Assembly: GCA_007119795.1 (NCBI GenBank)
Contig: SKOZ01000058.1
Span: forward strand, 1 to 24,263
Direction: 5' to 3'
Origin: Planctomycetales bacterium
GTDB lineage: Bacteria > Planctomycetota > Planctomycetia > Pirellulales > Thermoguttaceae
Length of the DNA: 24,263 bases
The notes under the pieces were generated by a model, which was not told where the DNA came from, did no database searches, and worked only from the letters and a program-made list of their open reading frames with translations. Positions 6,936 through 15,168 of this stretch are shown here, piece by piece. The first letter of the stretch is position 1. Each line of letters begins with the position of its first letter. The position numbers were made by a program, and so were the translations under genes.

Positions 6936-8923
6936 TGCGCATCCGCATGGCGGCGGCGGTGCTCAACCAGACGCCGCTCGATTGGGAAGGAAACCGGGCG
7001 AACGTCCTGGCCGCCATCGAGGCGGCCCGCCGCGCCGACGTCAAGCTCCTCTGCCTCCCGGAACTCTGCATTACCGGCTACGGCTGCGAAGACGCCTTCC
7101 ATGCTGCCGACGTCGCCGAGACCGCCTGGGAGATTCTCGAGGAGCTGGCCCCCGCTGCCGCCGGGATGGTCGTCAGCGTGGGCCTGCCGGTGCTCCACAA
7201 GGGGGCCCTGTTCAACTGCGCGGCCCTGCTCGCCGAGCGGCAGATCGTGGGACTGGCAGCCAAGCGGTTCCTCGCCGGCGAGGGGCTCCACTACGAGCCG
7301 AGGTGGTTCAAGCCCTGGCCGGCCGGCATCCGCGATACGCTCTGCCGCGCGGGCCGCACGATCCCCATCGGCGAGTTGGTCTTCTCGGCGGGCGGCGTGA
7401 GGATCGGCTTCGAGATCTGCGAGGACGCCTGGGTTGCCAAGCGGCCCGCCGGCACGCCGGCCCTCGCCGGCGTGGACGTCATCCTCAACCCCAGCGCCAG
7501 CCACTTCGCCTTCGGCAAGCACGAGGTCCGCCGGCGGCTCGTCGTCGAGGGCTCGCGGGCCTTTTGCGTTTCCTACCTCTATACGAACTTGCTGGGCAAC
7601 GAAGCGGGGAGGATCGTCTACGACGGCGGGGCCATGATCGCCTCCGCCGGACGCCTGCTGGCGACCGGCCCGCGCTTGGGTTTCGCTCCCTGTTACCTGA
7701 CCGATGCCGTGGTCGACGTCGAGCAGACCCGCATGACCCGGGCCCGCTCGGGGAGCTACCAGCCCCTGCTGGGAGTTGCCGAGGAGAGCGAGGTCCGCTT
7801 CGACTTCGTGTGGCCCGACGTCGAGCCGGAGGTCCCCCGGCCGGCCCCCGCGGACTGGGAGAACGGTCCTGCGCTGAAGGAGGGGGAGTTCTGCCGCGCC
7901 GTGACGCTGGCACTCTTCGACTACCTGCGGAAGAGCCGCGCGCAGGGCTTTGTCGTCAACGTCAGCGGTGGGGCCGACTCCTCGGCCGTGGCCTGCCTCG
8001 TGGCACTGATGGTCCGCTTCGCCGTCACGGAGCTGGGGCAGGAGGGGTTGTGCCGGGCGCTCGAACACATCGAGGGACTAAACGCATTTGGGGACATCCG
8101 AGCCCTGGTGGGGCGGCTGCTGCGGTGTGTCTACCAGGAGAGCCGCAACAGCAGCCGGACCACGCGCGACGCCGCCGCGGCGGTCGTCGAGGGGCTCGGC
8201 GGGCAGTTCGCCGCCTGGACGATCGATCCGCTGGTCGAGCAGTACGTGGCGGCGGTCGAGGGGGTGCTCGGCCGTCCGCTGGCGTGGGACCGGGACGACC
8301 TCGCCCTGCAGAACATCCAGGCTCGCGCCCGCGGACCGGGGGCCTGGCTGCTGGCCAACGTCGAAGGTCGCCTGCTGCTGGCCACCAGCAACCGCAGCGA
8401 GGCCGCCGTGGGCTACGCGACTATGGATGGCGATACCTGCGGTAGCCTCAGCCCCATCGCGGGCATCGACAAGGCCTTCCTCCTGCGGTGGCTGCGATGG
8501 TTGGAGACCGAGGGGCCTGCCGGTGTGGGTCCGCTCACCTTCCTCGCGGCCGTGAATCGGCTGGCCCCCACCGCCGAGCTCCGCCCCCCATCGGCCCACC
8601 AGACCGACGAGGACGACCTCATGCCCTACGCGGTCCTGGACGCCATCGAGCGGGCCGCCATCCGCGACAAGCAGTCCCCCGTCGAGGTCCTCCGCCTGAT
8701 CCGCACCCAGTTCGCCGAGTATCCCCTGGCCCGGCTCCACCAGTGGGTGGAACGGTTTTTCCGCCTCTGGAGCCGCAACCAGTGGAAGCGGGAGCGCTAT
8801 GCACCCTCGTTCCACCTCGACGACGAAAACCTCGACCCGAAGACCTGGTGCCGCTTCCCCATCCTCTCCGGAGGGTTCGCACGCGAGCTGGCCGAACTGG
8901 CCCGCTTCGTCGCCGCCCAGTAG
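6932..8923 (+). CDS. nadE: Glutamine-dependent NAD+ synthetase
   Basis: Last step of NAD synthesis: amidates deamido-NAD using ammonia from glutamine, with ATP adenylation. The 663 residues comprise an N-terminal nitrilase-fold glutaminase and a C-terminal synthetase. The glutaminase triad is visible: E44 in LCLPEL, K111 in LAAKRFL and nucleophile C163 in FEICEDAW. The synthetase ATP loop SGGADS is at 345-350, and [13 protein letters not shown] / DTCGSLSPI mark the deamido-NAD site. The length and both domains match the long, glutamine-using form, so no separate amidase is needed. The ATG at 6932 overlaps the pncB stop; a much longer upstream open frame exists but lies inside pncB and is not used. 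nrtR follows after 8 bp. Confidence 0.95.
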
Positions 8924-8931
8924 TGCCGATC

Positions 8932-9621
8932 ATGCCCCACACCTACGACCATCCCCGCCCCGCCTTGACTGTCGACTGCGTGGTCTTCGGCCTCGACGAC
9001 GAGGACCTCAAGGTCCTCTTGATCGAGCGGCGCAGCGAGCCTTTCGCCGGCTGCTGGGCGCTGCCGGGAGGCTTCGTCGAGGTGACGGAGACGCTCGATG
9101 CGGCGGCGCGCCGCGAACTGGCCGAGGAGACGGGGCTCACGGACGTCTACCTCGAGCAGCTCTACACCTTCGGCGCCATCGAGCGGGACCCGCGGGAGCG
9201 GGTGGTCAGCGTTGCTTACTACGCCCTGGTGAACATCCGCGACCATACCGTCTCCGCCGCCACCGATGCCCGCAAAGCGCAGTGGTTCCGGGTCCTCAAC
9301 CCCCCGCCGCTGGCCTTCGACCACACGGACATCCTCGCCCTGGCGCACCGCCGCCTTCAGGGTAAGGTCCGCTACCAGCCGATCGGCTTCGAGCTCCTGC
9401 CGGAGAAGTTCACCCTCTCGCAGCTCCAACACCTCTACGAGACGATCCTGCAGCGGCCCCTCGACAAGCGCAACTTCCGCCGCCGCGTCCAGGCCATGGG
9501 CGTGCTTACCGATACCGGGCAGACGCAGCGCGACGTGGCCCACCGCGCGGCGCGCCTGTACCGTTTCAACGAATCGGCCTATCGCCGCCTCGTCCGGCGG
9601 GGTTATCTCTTCGAGCTCTGA
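8932..9621 (+). CDS. nrtR: NrtR-type transcriptional regulator of NAD metabolism (Nudix + winged helix)
   Basis: 229 residues. An N-terminal Nudix fold (about 10-140) is followed by a C-terminal winged-helix DNA-binding half (about 150-229), which is the NrtR architecture. NrtR repressors sense ADP-ribose or related NAD metabolites and bind palindromes before NAD genes. The Nudix box spans residues 47-69 and is complete: G47, E53, the RE pair at 61-62 and EE at 65-66 followed by G68. Many NrtR proteins have lost some of these, so this one might still hydrolyse ADP-ribose. The ATG at 8932 is chosen; an in-frame GTG at 8923 overlapping the nadE stop (TAGTG) is an alternative. As third gene of the operon it would autoregulate. 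Its 3' end overlaps the convergent kinase gene by 19 bp. Confidence 0.88.
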   Translation: MPHTYDHPRPALTVDCVVFGLDDEDLKVLLIERRSEPFAGCWALPGGFVEVTETLDAAARRELAEETGLTDVYLEQLYTFGAIERDPRERVVSVAYYALVNIRDHTVSAATDARKAQWFRVLNPPPLAFDHTDILALAHRRLQGKVRYQPIGFELLPEKFTLSQLQHLYETILQRPLDKRNFRRRVQAMGVLTDTGQTQRDVAHRAARLYRFNESAYRRLVRRGYLFEL

Positions 9622-11084
9622 GGCCGGCGGGGGAGGGTGACGGTGAAGAGGGCGCCGCCGGGACTGCTGTCCACCTCGATGCGGCCGCCGTGGTTGTCGG
9701 CCACGATCCGCCAGCACTTCGAGAGCCCCAACCCGAGTCCCCGGCCCGCCTGGCGTGCGGAGAAGAAGGGGTTGAAGATCTGGGGACGGATCTCGGGGGC
9801 GATCCCCGGCCCGTCGTCGCGGACGCCGATGCGCACGGCGGCGTCATCGGCCGCCAGCGTGAACTCGATCTCCCCGTTGTGGCCGATCGCCTCCATGGCA
9901 TTGCGGCAAAGCGCCCGCAGGGCCACGAGGAGCTGCGTGGCATCGGCCGTGACGATCACCTCTCCCTGCCTCGCCGCGCCCTCCCATCGCAGGCGGATCG
10001 AGCGTTCCGCGGCGGCCGGGGCGGCCTCTTCAACGAGCCGTCCCATCAGGGCGCCGAGGTCCACCGGAGCGAGTTCGGGTTGAGGAGGGCGGGCGAAGAG
10101 ACGCATGTCGGCGATCATCTCGTAGACCCGCTTGGCCTGCGTGTTGATCAGCGCCAGGGCGCGCCGGCGTTCGGGATCGGCCTCATCCTGGAGGAAGAGT
10201 TGCGCCCTCCCGGCGATGACGGCCAGGGGGTTGTTGATCTCGTGGCCGGCCCCGGCGGCGAACTCGGCCATGGCGTCGAGACAGGCCGCTTCGAGTGCCT
10301 CGGCGAAGCGGCTCTCGAGTTCCGCCAGCCGTCGCAGGCGGCGGCCCAACAAGGGGAGGAGGCCGGCCCCCGCGACCGGCTCCATCCAGAGCGCCGCTTG
10401 GCGGTCGGCCTCGGCGCGGGCCTCGGCCACGAGGGGAGCCGCCGCCAGGGGCGGATCTCCGGCGGCCAGTAAGGCGGCCGCCTCCTCGCAGGCCGCGGCG
10501 ACCGTCCGGCGTTCGGCGGCTTCGAGTACCGCCGGACCATCGTCGGGGAGGCCCCCGAACAAGCCAGCACCAGCCCTCCTGCCGGACGACGGCGGCACGA
10601 CGGCGGCACTTGCGCGCAACAGGCCGGCCAGGAAGGCCGCCTCGGCCAGCGACGGCTCGACCAGCCGCGCCGCCAGCCCGGCAGTCTGGTACAGCTCGAC
10701 AACGATCGCCGACCAGTCGCTTTCCGTGCCACCCGGCGGGGGATCGCTCGCCGCATCCACCCCGCCGAGAAGGCCCAGGGCGTGCGTCTCGAGCCATGAG
10801 GCCAAGGGCGAAAACCGAGCCGGGGCACCCAGCTCGCAGCGGGTATGAGCAACCACCCAGAGTGTGAGCGGGGGATCGTCGCGGAGCGCCGCGGTGAGGG
10901 CGGCTGTCGACGCGGCCGGAGGGCCGTGCCCCTCAACCGCCGGGGCCGCGCCGACTCGGAGCGCCGTCGCTTCGGCTGCGTTCCGCGGATCGGCGGCCAG
11001 CAGGATCTCCGCCAGCAAGACGGCCGAACGATCGGCGAAGGGCAGGCGGGGGCAAAGGGAACCGGCGGGCGGCAAGAAGAGCAT
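9603..11084 (-). CDS. Soluble sensor histidine kinase
   Basis: 493 residues with no membrane segment, so a cytoplasmic kinase. The C-terminal half is a standard HisKA-HATPase_c transmitter: the phospho-accepting H281 in [10 protein letters not shown], the N box [10 protein letters not shown]1 DDGPGI, an F box near FNPFF, and G2 [10 protein letters not shown]. The first 270 residues are Ala/Leu-rich and helical. Phrases such as [11 protein letters not shown] and [12 protein letters not shown] faintly recall a degenerate HDOD/HD-type helical domain, a weak inference. A coiled coil (about 235-275) links it to the transmitter. The start is ATG at 11084 with no obvious SD. It lies 113 bp downstream of the response-regulator gene on the same strand, so the two probably form one pathway. 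Its stop is 19 bp inside nrtR on the opposite strand. Confidence 0.85.
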   Translation of the reverse strand: MLFLPPAGSLCPRLPFADRSAVLLAEILLAADPRNAAEATALRVGAAPAVEGHGPPAASTAALTAALRDDPPLTLWVVAHTRCELGAPARFSPLASWLETHALGLLGGVDAASDPPPGGTESDWSAIVVELYQTAGLAARLVEPSLAEAAFLAGLLRASAAVVPPSSGRRAGAGLFGGLPDDGPAVLEAAERRTVAAACEEAAALLAAGDPPLAAAPLVAEARAEADRQAALWMEPVAGAGLLPLLGRRLRRLAELESRFAEALEAACLDAMAEFAAGAGHEINNPLAVIAGRAQLFLQDEADPERRRALALINTQAKRVYEMIADMRLFARPPQPELAPVDLGALMGRLVEEAAPAAAERSIRLRWEGAARQGEVIVTADATQLLVALRALCRNAMEAIGHNGEIEFTLAADDAAVRIGVRDDGPGIAPEIRPQIFNPFFSARQAGRGLGLGLSKCWRIVADNHGGRIEVDSSPGGALFTVTLPRRPQSSKR

Positions 11085-11197
11085 GGGTATGTTAGCCGGC
11101 CGTCGGCCCCCCCCTCGGGACTGCGCCGCGGCAGGCCGGAGGCCTCGCCGCGGGCACTCGGCGGCGCTACGGCCCCCAACCTAGGCTCCGCAGCCGC

Positions 11198-11785
11198 TCA
11201 GATGCTGGGAACCGCCTCGATATCGAGAAGCTGGCACATCCGCTCGATGAGCCGCTCGACCTCGAAGGGCTTATGCATGAAATCGTCGGCCCCGGCATCT
11301 CGCAACTCGGAGACCTTGTCCTCTTCGACCATGCCGGAGATGCAGATGATCCGCACGTTGTCCATCGACTTGTCGCTGCGGACCCGCTGGCAGACCTCCT
11401 TGCCGTTGATATCCGGCAGCATCACGTCGAGCACGATCAGGTCTGGCCGATAATCCTTGACCATCATGCCCGCGTCGAAGCCGTTGTTGACCGTGCGGAT
11501 CTCGAAGCGACCGTCGCGATCGAGGACATCGGAGATCAGCTCGACCAGCTCCTCGTCGTCGTCGACGATCAGAACCTTCCGCTTTCCGCTCTCGAGCGCA
11601 TCGGTGGGGATGCCGTTGTCTCGCATGAAGGCGAAGAGCTGATCGCGGGGGATGCGGCGGAAACGGCTCCCCGGCACCCGAAACCCCTTCAATTGGCCCG
11701 AATCGAAGCAGCGAATGATCGTCTGCTGGCTCACCTTACATATTTTGGCCGCCTCGCCGGTGGTGAACACAGTTTTCGTCGCCAT
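11198..11785 (-). CDS. Response regulator with N-terminal helix-turn-helix domain
   Basis: 195 residues with a reversed domain order. Residues 8-54 (TTGEAAKICKVSQQTI then GSRFRRIPRDQLFAF) form a MerR/excisionase-like helix-turn-helix with the wing reading RVPGSRFRR. Residues 70-190 are a CheY-like receiver with the acidic pocket D75/D76, phosphorylation site D120 in IVLDVMLPD, the Ser in ICISGM and the Lys in MHKPFE. Usual response regulators carry the receiver first. Phosphorylation by the kinase encoded next (11084 down to 9603) probably tunes DNA binding; targets are unknown. The ATG at 11785 is preceded by AGGAGGG with a longish spacing. A perfect consensus promoter lies about 230 nt upstream, giving a long untranslated leader. 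Confidence 0.88.
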   Translation of the reverse strand: MATKTVFTTGEAAKICKVSQQTIIRCFDSGQLKGFRVPGSRFRRIPRDQLFAFMRDNGIPTDALESGKRKVLIVDDDEELVELISDVLDRDGRFEIRTVNNGFDAGMMVKDYRPDLIVLDVMLPDINGKEVCQRVRSDKSMDNVRIICISGMVEEDKVSELRDAGADDFMHKPFEVERLIERMCQLLDIEAVPSI

Positions 11786-11806
11786 GGGTACTCGACCGTC
11801 CCTCCT

Positions 11807-11830
11807 ACTAGCCAGCCAAAGGCGACTAGT
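11807..11830 (-). promoter_or_regulatory. Small stem-loop next to the response-regulator ribosome-binding site
   Basis: ACTAG at 11807-11811 and CTAGT at 11826-11830 are complementary with a 14-nt loop. On the minus-strand transcript the stem ends right next to the AGGAGG at 11806-11801. Only 5 bp, so it may be chance, but its position beside the SD could influence translation. Confidence 0.25.
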
Positions 11831-12019
11831 CTCAGCGAGGCCCCGGGGGCGCTGTCGGTCGACAAAAGTCCCGCGGGGTCTCTAGGCCTCCGTGTCAAAA
11901 CCGTGGGAAACTAGCCCTGAGTTCACGAGCAACCGCAAACTCCGTACCTCCCGGAACTGCATCTATCCAACAGGCCTATCCGGTTCTGCCGACTTTACCG
12001 AATTTGCCAATCGCGACCA

Positions 12020-12047
12020 ATTATAGCCAGCTTTCCGGCTGTGTCAA
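12020..12047 (-). promoter_or_regulatory. Perfect consensus sigma-70 promoter upstream of the response regulator
   Basis: On the minus strand TTGACA (12047-12042) and TATAAT (12025-12020) both match the consensus in all six positions, with a 16-bp spacer that itself contains a short AGCC/GGCT inverted repeat. Transcription should start near 12013, about 228 nt before the response-regulator ATG at 11785. Confidence 0.7.
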
Positions 12048-12244
12048 TACGGGTGTCTGTTTTTTAAGTCTTTTGCATAGAACGACTTGCGACGATTGTC
12101 GGCTCGGCGGTCAGCCTCCTTCGCCGCCGCCGGAATACTTCTCCGGTAAGAAAAAAGCTCCCCCGAGGGCCCAGCACACCGAGTTCCCCGGGATCGCCAA
12201 TCGCTCCCCCAAGCCCCCGTAGTCCGCGAGTTTGACCACCCCTT

Positions 12245-12260
12245 TTGCGCGTCTGCGCAA
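12245..12260. repeat. Perfect hairpin TTGCGC-GTCT-GCGCAA
   Basis: A 6-bp perfect stem with a 4-nt loop in the gene-free region, just 5' of a second perfect hairpin. No T-run follows on either strand, so it is not a classical terminator. Confidence 0.4.
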
Positions 12261-12280
12261 CGTTCACGATCCTTCTCTGA

Positions 12281-12297
12281 CACGGCGTATTGCCGTG
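12281..12297. repeat. Perfect hairpin CACGGC-GTATT-GCCGTG
   Basis: A 6-bp perfect stem with a 5-nt loop, 20 bp from the preceding hairpin. The pair could belong to a structured RNA or be extragenic palindromes; nothing more can be said from sequence alone. Confidence 0.4.
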
Positions 12298-12736
12298 CGC
12301 TGGCTACACCGTCGTTCGCAAGGAGGGTACGCCGTGCAGGCCTCTAGTGGACTGTCGAGAACCACCTCTAAACGACGGGGTTTTTTCTGGACAGGAGGGC
12401 GCCGAGGGGAACAGAGAGGGAGCCGGGAAGTCGAGAACCATCTTCGAGCAGCTCTCTCCCCACCGGCGAAGCGCTTTTCTCCCCCACTCGCCCCGCTCCC
12501 TCCGCGCCATCCTTTTCCAGGAAGGTGGGCAAGGCGCCCGCTCTCTTGTCGTTTTGAATAGGAGGAAACAGAGGGAACGGAGAAGGGGTAAGGATAAGGA
12601 TAAGGAGTTATCGAGAAGACCGAACAAGAGGCAACCAGGCTGGGGTCTCGAACCGCCGCGGCGCAAGAAGCCTTGCCCGCGTTGCCCAGGTCGGGGCCTT
12701 CGGGACGCGCGCTGAGGAAAGCAAGTCTCTCGGGTC

Positions 12737-14560
12737 CTACGTGCGGGGGCGGTCGAGGTGGACCAGCAGCACGGCGAGATCGGCCGGCGTGATGCCGCTG
12801 ATCCGTTCTGCCTGGGCAAGGTCGAGCGGCCGGACACGGGAGAGTTTCTCCCGCGCCTCGGCACGCAGTTGGAAGAGCGTATCGTAGTCGAGATCCTCGG
12901 GGATTCGCCGGGCGCGGAGGCGCTGTCGGCGCGCGATCTCGGCGTCCTGGCGCGTGAGGTAGCCGGCGTATTTGAGGTCGCAGGCCACTTGCCGCCCCAC
13001 TTCCTCGTCGAACTCGGCCAGGAGCGGCCACTGCGCCGCCACGTCGGACCAGGCAGTCTCCGGACGCCGCAATCGGTGGGCCGCGGAGACCCCGTTGTGC
13101 CGGAGCGCCTCCACTGCCGCCGCCGCCCCCAGGATCGCCTCGCGTTTTGCCTCGAATCGCCGCCACCGCTCCGGCTCGATCAGTCCCAACCGTTGACCGA
13201 TGGGGGTCAGGCGGCGGTCGGCGTTGTCGTGGCGGAGCCGCAGCCGGTATTCGGCACGGCTGGTGAGCATCCGGTACGGTTCGTCGACCCCGCGGGTCAC
13301 CAGGTCGTCGACCATCACGCCCAGGTAGGCCTCCTCGCGGGAGAGGACCAGCGGCTCGCGCCCCGCCAGCCGCAGCGCGGCGTTGGCGCCGGCGAGCAGT
13401 CCCTGGCCGGCCGCCTCTTCGTAGCCCGTCGTACCGTTGAGCTGGCCGGCGAGAAAGAGGCCCGCCACCCGCTTCGTCTCCAGCCAGGGGGTGATCTGCT
13501 CCGGGGGGAGGTAGTCGTATTCGATGGCGTACCCGTAGCGGACGATCTCCGCCCCCTCCAGTCCCGGGATGAGCTGCACCATGGCCTCCTGCACGTCGCG
13601 GGGGAGGCTTGTCGAGAGGCCGTTGACGTAGACCTCGCGGGTGCGGCGCCCTTCAGGCTCGAGGAAGATCTGGTGCCGCGATCGCTCCGCGAAACGGACC
13701 ACCTTCGTCTCGACCGAGGGGCAGTACCGCGGTCCCGTCGAGCCGATCTGGCCCGTGTACATCGGCGCCCGGTGGAGGTTGGCGCGGATCAGCTCGTGTA
13801 CTGCAGCATTGGTGTAGGTGATCCAGCAGGGCAGCTGCTCGCAGTCGATCCGCTCCGTGAGGAAGGAGAAGGGTTGCGGCTCCTCGTCGCCGGGGTGGAG
13901 CTCGAGGGCGGCGAAATCGATGGACCGCCCGTTCAGTCGCGGCGGGGTTCCCGTCTTGAAGCGGGCCAGTTGGAACCCCAGCCGCTCCAGCGAAGCGCTC
14001 AAGCGCGTCGTGGCCCCCTCGCCCGCACGGCCGCCCGGCTGCGTCCGGTCGCCGTAGTGAAGGAGACCGCGCATGAACGTCCCCGCGCAGAGCACCACAC
14101 TTCGCGCCCGGTAGACCGCCTCACCGGCCACCTGCACGCCCACCGCTCGCGGCCGGTCGCCCTCGCGCTCGACGAGGATCCCCTCGACCGATTCCTGCCG
14201 CAGCGCCAGCCCGGGCTGCTCTTCGATCCGGCGTTTGACCTCTTCCTGGTAGGCCCGCTTGTCGGCCTGGGCGCGGGGGCCGTGCATGGCCAGGCCCTTG
14301 CGGCGGTTGAGAAGCCGGAATTGAATCCCCGTGCGGTCGACTGCCTGGCCCATGACCCCGCCGAGGGCATCGATCTCGCGGACGATCTGCCCCTTCGCCA
14401 CCCCGCCGATAGCGGGATTGCAGCTCATCTGGGCAATCGTGTCCAGGTTTCCGGTCAGAAGCGCCGTGGCTGCCCCCATCCGCGCAGCGGCCATGGCCGC
14501 CTCCACTCCCGCATGTCCGCCGCCGACCACCAGCACGTCGAATTCGTAGCCCGTTGCCAT
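12737..14560 (-). CDS. mnmG: tRNA uridine-5-carboxymethylaminomethyl modification enzyme MnmG (GidA)
   Basis: FAD-dependent partner of MnmE; together they install carboxymethylaminomethyl groups at wobble U34 of several tRNAs, using folate and NADH. At 607 residues it is close to the usual length of about 620-630. The dinucleotide-binding loop GGGHAG is at residues 13-18. NPAIGGVAKGQIVREIDALGG and AGQLNGTTGYEEAAGQG are the two GidA signature regions, TGPRYCPSVE is present in the middle, and the C terminus reads ISGITPADLAVLLVHL as in the family. The ATG at 14560 gives the canonical start just before FDVLVVGGGHAG; the frame stays open to 14755 but that extension has no family resemblance. No mnmE or rsmG neighbour is seen, and no clear terminator follows. 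Confidence 0.95.
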   Translation of the reverse strand: MATGYEFDVLVVGGGHAGVEAAMAAARMGAATALLTGNLDTIAQMSCNPAIGGVAKGQIVREIDALGGVMGQAVDRTGIQFRLLNRRKGLAMHGPRAQADKRAYQEEVKRRIEEQPGLALRQESVEGILVEREGDRPRAVGVQVAGEAVYRARSVVLCAGTFMRGLLHYGDRTQPGGRAGEGATTRLSASLERLGFQLARFKTGTPPRLNGRSIDFAALELHPGDEEPQPFSFLTERIDCEQLPCWITYTNAAVHELIRANLHRAPMYTGQIGSTGPRYCPSVETKVVRFAERSRHQIFLEPEGRRTREVYVNGLSTSLPRDVQEAMVQLIPGLEGAEIVRYGYAIEYDYLPPEQITPWLETKRVAGLFLAGQLNGTTGYEEAAGQGLLAGANAALRLAGREPLVLSREEAYLGVMVDDLVTRGVDEPYRMLTSRAEYRLRLRHDNADRRLTPIGQRLGLIEPERWRRFEAKREAILGAAAAVEALRHNGVSAAHRLRRPETAWSDVAAQWPLLAEFDEEVGRQVACDLKYAGYLTRQDAEIARRQRLRARRIPEDLDYDTLFQLRAEAREKLSRVRPLDLAQAERISGITPADLAVLLVHLDRPRT

Positions 14561-14946
14561 CCGCCTAGCCTTACCCGCTGCACGTTCGAGGAGAGAGGAG
14601 CGGGGGATGCAGGCCCGGCGCAGCAACACCGCCGGGTGCCGGGTTCGCGATGGAAACCGAAATGCCCTCGGCGGCTTCGAGCGGTTCGGCCTCTCCCTCC
14701 CCCCCGACAGACCCGAGGGTAGTCGGGACGATCCCCCCTGCGAGATGCCTGTCACCTGCCGGGGAATCTACGCATGTCCCGTCTGCGGGGCCGTGCCATC
14801 CCCTGTCCCCTGCTCCATGATAGGCCTCGACGCCCGCCCGGCAACCGACTCCCTCCTCGCGCCGCTGCCTGTTGGGCGACCGGCAACCAGCCGCCGCAAC
14901 GGTGTGCCGGCGACTCCCATGCCCTGGAGAGCGGTTTTTCTCCCCG
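14561..14946. other. Intergenic region between mnmG and the argB promoter
   Basis: 386 bp between divergent genes. No credible gene was found; a frame containing CPVC and a few Cys residues runs through it but continues as the wrong frame across argB and is rejected. The mnmG promoter should lie here on the minus strand, but I could not pick one out. Confidence 0.5.
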
Positions 14947-14974
14947 TTGACAGGATACCCCCGGAAACTAAAAT
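14947..14974 (+). promoter_or_regulatory. Sigma-70-type promoter of the argB-argD-argF-hypE operon
   Basis: TTGACA at 14947-14952 (6 of 6), a 16-bp spacer, and TAAAAT at 14969-14974 (5 of 6). Predicted transcription start near 14981. This leaves a leader of about 188 nt before the GTG at 15169, or about 89 nt before the alternative ATG at 15070. Confidence 0.65.
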
Positions 14975-14983
14975 GGCGAGTTT

Positions 14984-15012
14984 CCCCCGGTGGAGCGCGT
15001 CTCTCCCGGGGG
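14984..15012 (+). promoter_or_regulatory. Strong hairpin at the 5' end of the argB leader
   Basis: CCCCCGG (14984-14990) pairs with CCGGGGG (15006-15012), and inside it GAG (14993-14995) pairs with CTC (15001-15003). The predicted transcript starts only a few bases before the hairpin. A pyrimidine-rich stretch (TGTGTTTTCTTTCCC onwards, 15016-15044) follows. It could be an attenuator, a 5' stability element or a protein-binding leader. No ArgR-type box was recognised nearby. Confidence 0.45.
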
Positions 15013-15168
15013 TCCTGTGTTTTCTTTCCCTCCTTCTTCCTTCCAGGCGCCGAGGATGGGGTTCGATTCATGGTCTCGACCCGCCGGGATATCGGAACGC
15101 TCCCACCGGATGCCGAGCCGCGGGCCTGTCACCGGGTTGTCGACAAGGATCACCACGTAGGTCACACC

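Larger units (their letters stand above)
11786..12736. other. 951-bp region without a recognisable gene
   Basis: Between the response-regulator start and the mnmG stop I see no protein that looks real; the open frames here lack any family feature, and much of the sequence has less GC than the neighbours. It contains the minus-strand consensus promoter at 12020-12047, two perfect hairpins (12245-12260 and 12281-12297), an A6 run at 12151-12156, a T6 run at 12379-12384, and a short tandem run of AAGGAT/AAGGAG units near 12590-12607. No tRNA, RNase P, tmRNA, SRP or 6S RNA was recognised. An unannotated small RNA or decayed sequence is possible. Confidence 0.6.

Noticed and set aside
8923..8931. 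GTG at 8923 as the nrtR start
   Set aside because: It adds only three residues; the ATG at 8932 is the simpler start, although the TAGTG overlap with the nadE stop leaves the alternative open.
12151..12156. Minus-strand T6 run as a terminator
   Set aside because: The G-rich sequence ahead of it does not form a stem longer than about 3 bp.
12644..12654. GGTTCGAGACC on the minus strand, like a tRNA T-loop
   Set aside because: The flanking bases do not form the T-stem, and no acceptor, D or anticodon arm can be drawn around it.
12714..12720. GAGGAAA, reminiscent of the RNase P RNA core
   Set aside because: The bases that follow do not match the conserved continuation, and the partner conserved regions were not found.
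12758..14722. A 654-codon open frame on the plus strand opposite mnmG
   Set aside because: It is the high-GC shadow of mnmG: low-complexity Arg/Gly/Asp-rich translation with no family motif, while the minus strand is an unmistakable MnmG.
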